This document shows, piece after piece, positions 61,396 to 64,000 of a stretch of DNA of 64,000 nucleotides. Below the pieces are notes generated by a model, which ran no database searches, was not told the origin of the DNA, and saw nothing but the letters and a program-made list of their open reading frames with translations. A program made the translations under genes and the position numbers. The DNA lies in contig DASXML010000083.1 of assembly GCA_036495715.1 (NCBI GenBank), forward strand, positions 54,378 through 118,377. Reading direction: 5' to 3'. Origin of the DNA: Scandinavium sp036495715 (GTDB lineage Bacteria > Pseudomonadota > Gammaproteobacteria > Enterobacterales > Enterobacteriaceae). Every line of letters starts with the position of its first letter. The first letter of the stretch is position 1.

Positions 61396-62607
61396 ATGAG
61401 CCTGGCCGGTAAGAAAATCGTTCTCGGCGTCAGCGGCGGTATCGCGGCATATAAAACACCAGAATTGGTGCGCCGTTTACGTGAACGAGGCGCAGATGTA
61501 CGCGTCGCCATGACCGACGCAGCAAAAGCCTTCATTACGCCATTGAGCCTGCAAGCTGTTTCCGGTTATCCGGTGTCCGACAGTTTGCTGGACCCAGCAG
61601 CCGAAGCGGCGATGGGGCATATCGAGCTTGGCAAATGGGCTGATTTGGTCATTCTGGCACCGGCTACCGCCGATCTCATCGCTCGTGTTGCCGCTGGCAT
61701 GGCTAACGATCTCGTTTCCACGATTTGCCTGGCAACGCCGTCGCCTATCGCTGTAGTACCAGCAATGAACCAGCAGATGTATCGGGCAACGGCAACCCAG
61801 CACAATCTGGAAACGCTTGCTAAGCGTGGAATATTGCTCTGGGGCCCTGATAGCGGGAGTCAAGCCTGTGGAGATGTCGGCCCAGGTCGTATGTTAGACC
61901 CGTTAGTTATTGTTGAGATGGCCGCAACGCATTTTTCGCCTGTCAAAGATCTGCAACATCTCAATATCATGATTACTGCAGGCCCTACCCGGGAACCGTT
62001 AGATCCGGTGCGCTACATCACCAATCATAGCTCCGGAAAAATGGGATTCTCCATCGCAGCAGCAGCGGCACAACGCGGCGCTAACGTCACGTTGGTAAGC
62101 GGCCCCGTTGCGCTGGTGACGCCACCTCTGGTGCAGCGTATTGATGTAACAACAGCGCTTGAGATGGAAGCCGCGGTCCAGAGAAATGCACAACAACAGC
62201 ACATTTTCATTGGCTGTGCGGCCGTTGCAGATTATCGCGCAGCCGCTATTTCGGATGAGAAAATCAAAAAGCAAGGCAATGAATTAACGATAAAAATGGT
62301 GAAAAACCCGGATATCGTTGCAGGCGTTGCTGCGCTGATGGCTTCTCGTCCTTATGTCGTAGGGTTTGCCGCAGAAACACATAATGTGGAAGAATACGCG
62401 CAGCAAAAACGCGCCCGTAAGAACCTTGATCTGATTTGCGCGAATGACGTATCACAAGAAAATCAAGGATTTAACAGCGATAACAACGCATTGCACCTAT
62501 TCTGGCAGGATGGAGATAAAGTCTTACCGCTTGCGCGAAAGGAACTCCTGGGCCAACTACTACTGGACGAGATCGTTACCCGTTATGATGAAAAAAATCG
62601 ACATTAA
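61396..62607 (+). CDS. coaBC: Bifunctional phosphopantothenoylcysteine decarboxylase/phosphopantothenate--cysteine ligase
   Basis: 403 residues from the ATG at 61396 (MSLAGKKIVLGVSGGIAAYK); an ATG one codon before is equally placed after AGGAAAG. CoaC flavoprotein domain (1-190): LGVSGGIAAYK, ILAPATADLIARVAAGMAND, PAMNQQMYRA and the active-site Cys in GSQACGDVGPGR. CoaB ligase domain (191-403): NIMITAGPTREPLDPVRYI, CAAVADYR, KMVKNPDIVAG. Makes 4'-phosphopantetheine from phosphopantothenate. Overlaps dut by 23 bases. Confidence 0.97.
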   Translation: MSLAGKKIVLGVSGGIAAYKTPELVRRLRERGADVRVAMTDAAKAFITPLSLQAVSGYPVSDSLLDPAAEAAMGHIELGKWADLVILAPATADLIARVAAGMANDLVSTICLATPSPIAVVPAMNQQMYRATATQHNLETLAKRGILLWGPDSGSQACGDVGPGRMLDPLVIVEMAATHFSPVKDLQHLNIMITAGPTREPLDPVRYITNHSSGKMGFSIAAAAAQRGANVTLVSGPVALVTPPLVQRIDVTTALEMEAAVQRNAQQQHIFIGCAAVADYRAAAISDEKIKKQGNELTIKMVKNPDIVAGVAALMASRPYVVGFAAETHNVEEYAQQKRARKNLDLICANDVSQENQGFNSDNNALHLFWQDGDKVLPLARKELLGQLLLDEIVTRYDEKNRH

Positions 62608-63043
62608 GATTCTGGACCCGCGCGTTGGCGAGCAATTTCCGCTGCCGACTTACGCCACCTCCGGCTCTGCCGGACTTGACCTGCGAGCCTGTCTTGATGA
62701 CGCCGTAGAGCTGGCTCCTGGCGCAACTACGCTGCTGCCAACCGGTCTGGCAATTCACATCGCGGATGCTTCTCTGGCTGCAGTTATACTGCCGCGCTCT
62801 GGTCTGGGTCATAAGCATGGCGTAGTGCTTGGCAATCTGGTCGGCCTTATCGATTCAGATTATCAGGGTCAACTGATGGTGTCCGTCTGGAACCGTGGTC
62901 AGCAGAGTTTTACTATTGAGCCGGGCGAGCGTATTGCTCAAATGGTGTTTGTTCCTGTCGTTCAGGCAGAATTCAACCTGGTGGAAGAGTTTGACGCCAC
63001 CGATCGTGGCGAAGGCGGCTTCGGCCATTCAGGACGCAAATAG
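62585..63043 (+). CDS. dut: Deoxyuridine 5'-triphosphate nucleotidohydrolase
   Basis: 152 residues, starting at ATG 62585 inside the end of coaBC. Trimeric dUTPase with its motifs: ATSGSAGLDLRA (I), PRSGLGHKHG (II), GLIDSDYQGQ (III), ERIAQMVF (IV) and the C-terminal Gly-rich RGEGGFGHSG (V). Keeps uracil out of DNA and supplies dUMP for thymidylate synthesis. Confidence 0.98.
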   Translation: MMKKIDIKILDPRVGEQFPLPTYATSGSAGLDLRACLDDAVELAPGATTLLPTGLAIHIADASLAAVILPRSGLGHKHGVVLGNLVGLIDSDYQGQLMVSVWNRGQQSFTIEPGERIAQMVFVPVVQAEFNLVEEFDATDRGEGGFGHSGRK

Positions 63044-63164
63044 GCCGTTCTGAAGCAGCATCCTGCAGCGCATTAATGCAATAACATCACCGCAAGCGAC
63101 AGTTTGCGGTCGCTGTATGGACGGTGTGCCTGGCGAGTGTATATTTTCAGGGGTATTTGACAAC

Positions 63165-63761
63165 ATGGCAGAAAAACAAACCGCGAAAAGGAATCGTCGC
63201 GAAGAAATACTTCAATCTCTGGCGCTTATGCTTGAATCCAGTGATGGTAGTCAGCGCATTACAACTGCAAAACTGGCGGCGTCGGTCGGGGTTTCAGAAG
63301 CGGCACTTTATCGCCACTTCCCAAGCAAAACCCGGATGTTCGACAGTCTGATCGAGTTCATCGAAGACAGCCTGATCACCCGCATTAATCTGATTTTAAA
63401 AGATGAGAAAGACACCAGCGCACGCCTGCGTCTGATTGTGTTGTTGATCCTCGGTTTCGGCGAACGTAACCCAGGCCTGACGCGCATTTTGACCGGTCAT
63501 GCCCTGATGTTTGAGCAAGACCGACTGCAAGGCCGTATCAATCAGCTGTTCGAGCGTATCGAAGCTCAACTTCGCCAGGTATTACGCGAAAAGAAAATGC
63601 GTGAAGGTGAAGGCTACACGATGGATGAAACGCTGCTGGCAGGCCAGTTGCTGGCGTTTTGTGAAGGAATGCTTTCCCGCTTTGTACGCAGTGAATTCAA
63701 ATACTGCCCAACGGAAGATTTTGATGCTCGTTGGCCGCTGGTCGCCGCACAACTCCAGTAA
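63165..63761 (+). CDS. slmA: Nucleoid occlusion factor SlmA
   Basis: 198 residues from the ATG at 63165, length of E. coli SlmA. TetR-type N-terminal helix-turn-helix (TTAKLAASVGVSEAALYRHF) and helical C-terminal domain. Bound to its chromosomal sites it blocks FtsZ assembly over the nucleoid. The 121-base gap after dut contains an inverted repeat ACCGCAA/TTGCGGT (63089-63110). Runs together with dut in E. coli; pyrE would be expected next, convergent, but is not seen here. Confidence 0.98.
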   Translation: MAEKQTAKRNRREEILQSLALMLESSDGSQRITTAKLAASVGVSEAALYRHFPSKTRMFDSLIEFIEDSLITRINLILKDEKDTSARLRLIVLLILGFGERNPGLTRILTGHALMFEQDRLQGRINQLFERIEAQLRQVLREKKMREGEGYTMDETLLAGQLLAFCEGMLSRFVRSEFKYCPTEDFDARWPLVAAQLQ

Positions 63762-64000
63762 AAAACCGGGCGCGATGCCTAATGTCAGTCAGTTAAGCCC
63801 TTTTTAAGCCCGGTGAACCGTTGCGCGCCTTCTGGTTCACGCTTTCCTTTCACGTCCCAGCAACGGGCGCACGAAGGGGGCGGCCAGTCGCCGCCGCCCC
63901 CTTCACCCCCGGCTCTGGCTAACAAAATCGTCGCTTCGCGATACCTTCCGCTTTTCCCTTTCGGCTTTCGGGTCGGGCGCGATGCAACGTCCCTGTAAGT
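63762..64000. other. Structured non-coding sequence after slmA with 12-bp direct repeats
   Basis: No coding sequence that I can support lies here. Three kinds of structure are visible: CGGGCGCGATGC occurs at 63767-63778 and again at 63974-63985; GAAGGGGGCGGC (63873-63884) pairs perfectly with GCCGCCCCCTTC (63893-63904); and GTGAACC pairs with GGTTCAC near 63810-63840. It is rich in C and T on this strand. It continues past the window. It could be the edge of a mobile element or a structured RNA; I do not recognise it. Confidence 0.5.

Noticed and set aside
63813..63998. A 61-residue plus-strand frame after slmA
   Set aside because: Its sequence runs through the GC stem and low-complexity C/T tracts; no ribosome-binding site and no conserved features.
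63762..64000. A retron msr-msd as the explanation for the structured region
   Set aside because: No reverse transcriptase is visible in the window and the direct repeats are not the inverted a1/a2 pair expected. It stays open only because the sequence continues past the end.

Overview
The window is chromosomal DNA of a member of the Enterobacteriaceae, most like the Enterobacter/Lelliottia/Klebsiella side of the family. The evidence is near-complete synteny with the E. coli avtA-aldB-selAB-mtlADR-lldPRD-cysE-gpmI-tdh/kbl-waa-coaD-mutM-dut-slmA segment and very high protein similarity to those genes as I remember them. Lineage-specific features support the narrower placement: waaE between waaA and coaD, a WabG-type core glycosyltransferase, ERIC and REP repeats, and no yiaY, rhsA or yiaK-S genes. 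No tRNA or rRNA gene was seen.

Layout. (1) 1-8 kb, accessory: the end of avtA, then a Gly/Ser/Thr-rich lipoprotein next to a TpsB-type outer-membrane transporter, a chemoreceptor with a large periplasmic domain, a free-standing winged-helix protein, and a MarT/FidL-like (ToxR-type) regulator pair. (2) 8-13 kb: an AraC regulator, a GPH-family sugar symporter and a GH127 glycosidase, which read as an arabinoside-use locus. A tandem REP array and its RAYT transposase follow. (3) 13.5-16.7 kb: a MarR-EmrA-EmrB-type drug efflux operon. (4) 16.8-24.7 kb: aldB, a small secreted HPVA-repeat protein where E. coli carries yiaY, selA-selB, yibF and yibH-yibI. (5) 24.8-34.4 kb: mannitol (mtlA-mtlD-mtlR, four visible CRP sites and an ERIC element) and L-lactate (lldP-lldR-lldD, two LldR-like operators) operons, then trmL. 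(6) 34.4-41.6 kb: cysE-gpsA-secB-grxC-yibN facing gpmI-envC-yibQ. (7) 41.6-58.5 kb: an LPS core locus split by tdh-kbl. Two glycosyltransferases, an O-antigen-ligase-like protein and a phosphoethanolamine transferase lie left of tdh-kbl; hldD-waaF-waaC-waaQ-wabG, two more glycosyltransferases, waaA and waaE lie right of it. (8) 58.5-64 kb: coaD, mutM, rpmG, rpmB, radC, coaBC, dut, slmA, then about 240 bp of highly structured sequence without a gene.

How the parts work together. The LPS genes build the ADP-heptose donor (HldD), add Kdo and heptose (WaaA, WaaC, WaaF, WaaQ), decorate the inner and outer core (WaaE, WabG and four further transferases), attach O-antigen (WaaL) and add phosphoethanolamine. 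The mannitol and lactate operons are self-contained uptake/oxidation/regulation units. The most novel-looking parts are the lipoprotein-TpsB pair with its neighbouring ToxR-like regulators, the HPVA-repeat secreted protein, the RAYT with its five-copy 61-bp array, and the structured sequence after slmA. All assignments come from reading the sequence and family knowledge; no database search was run.
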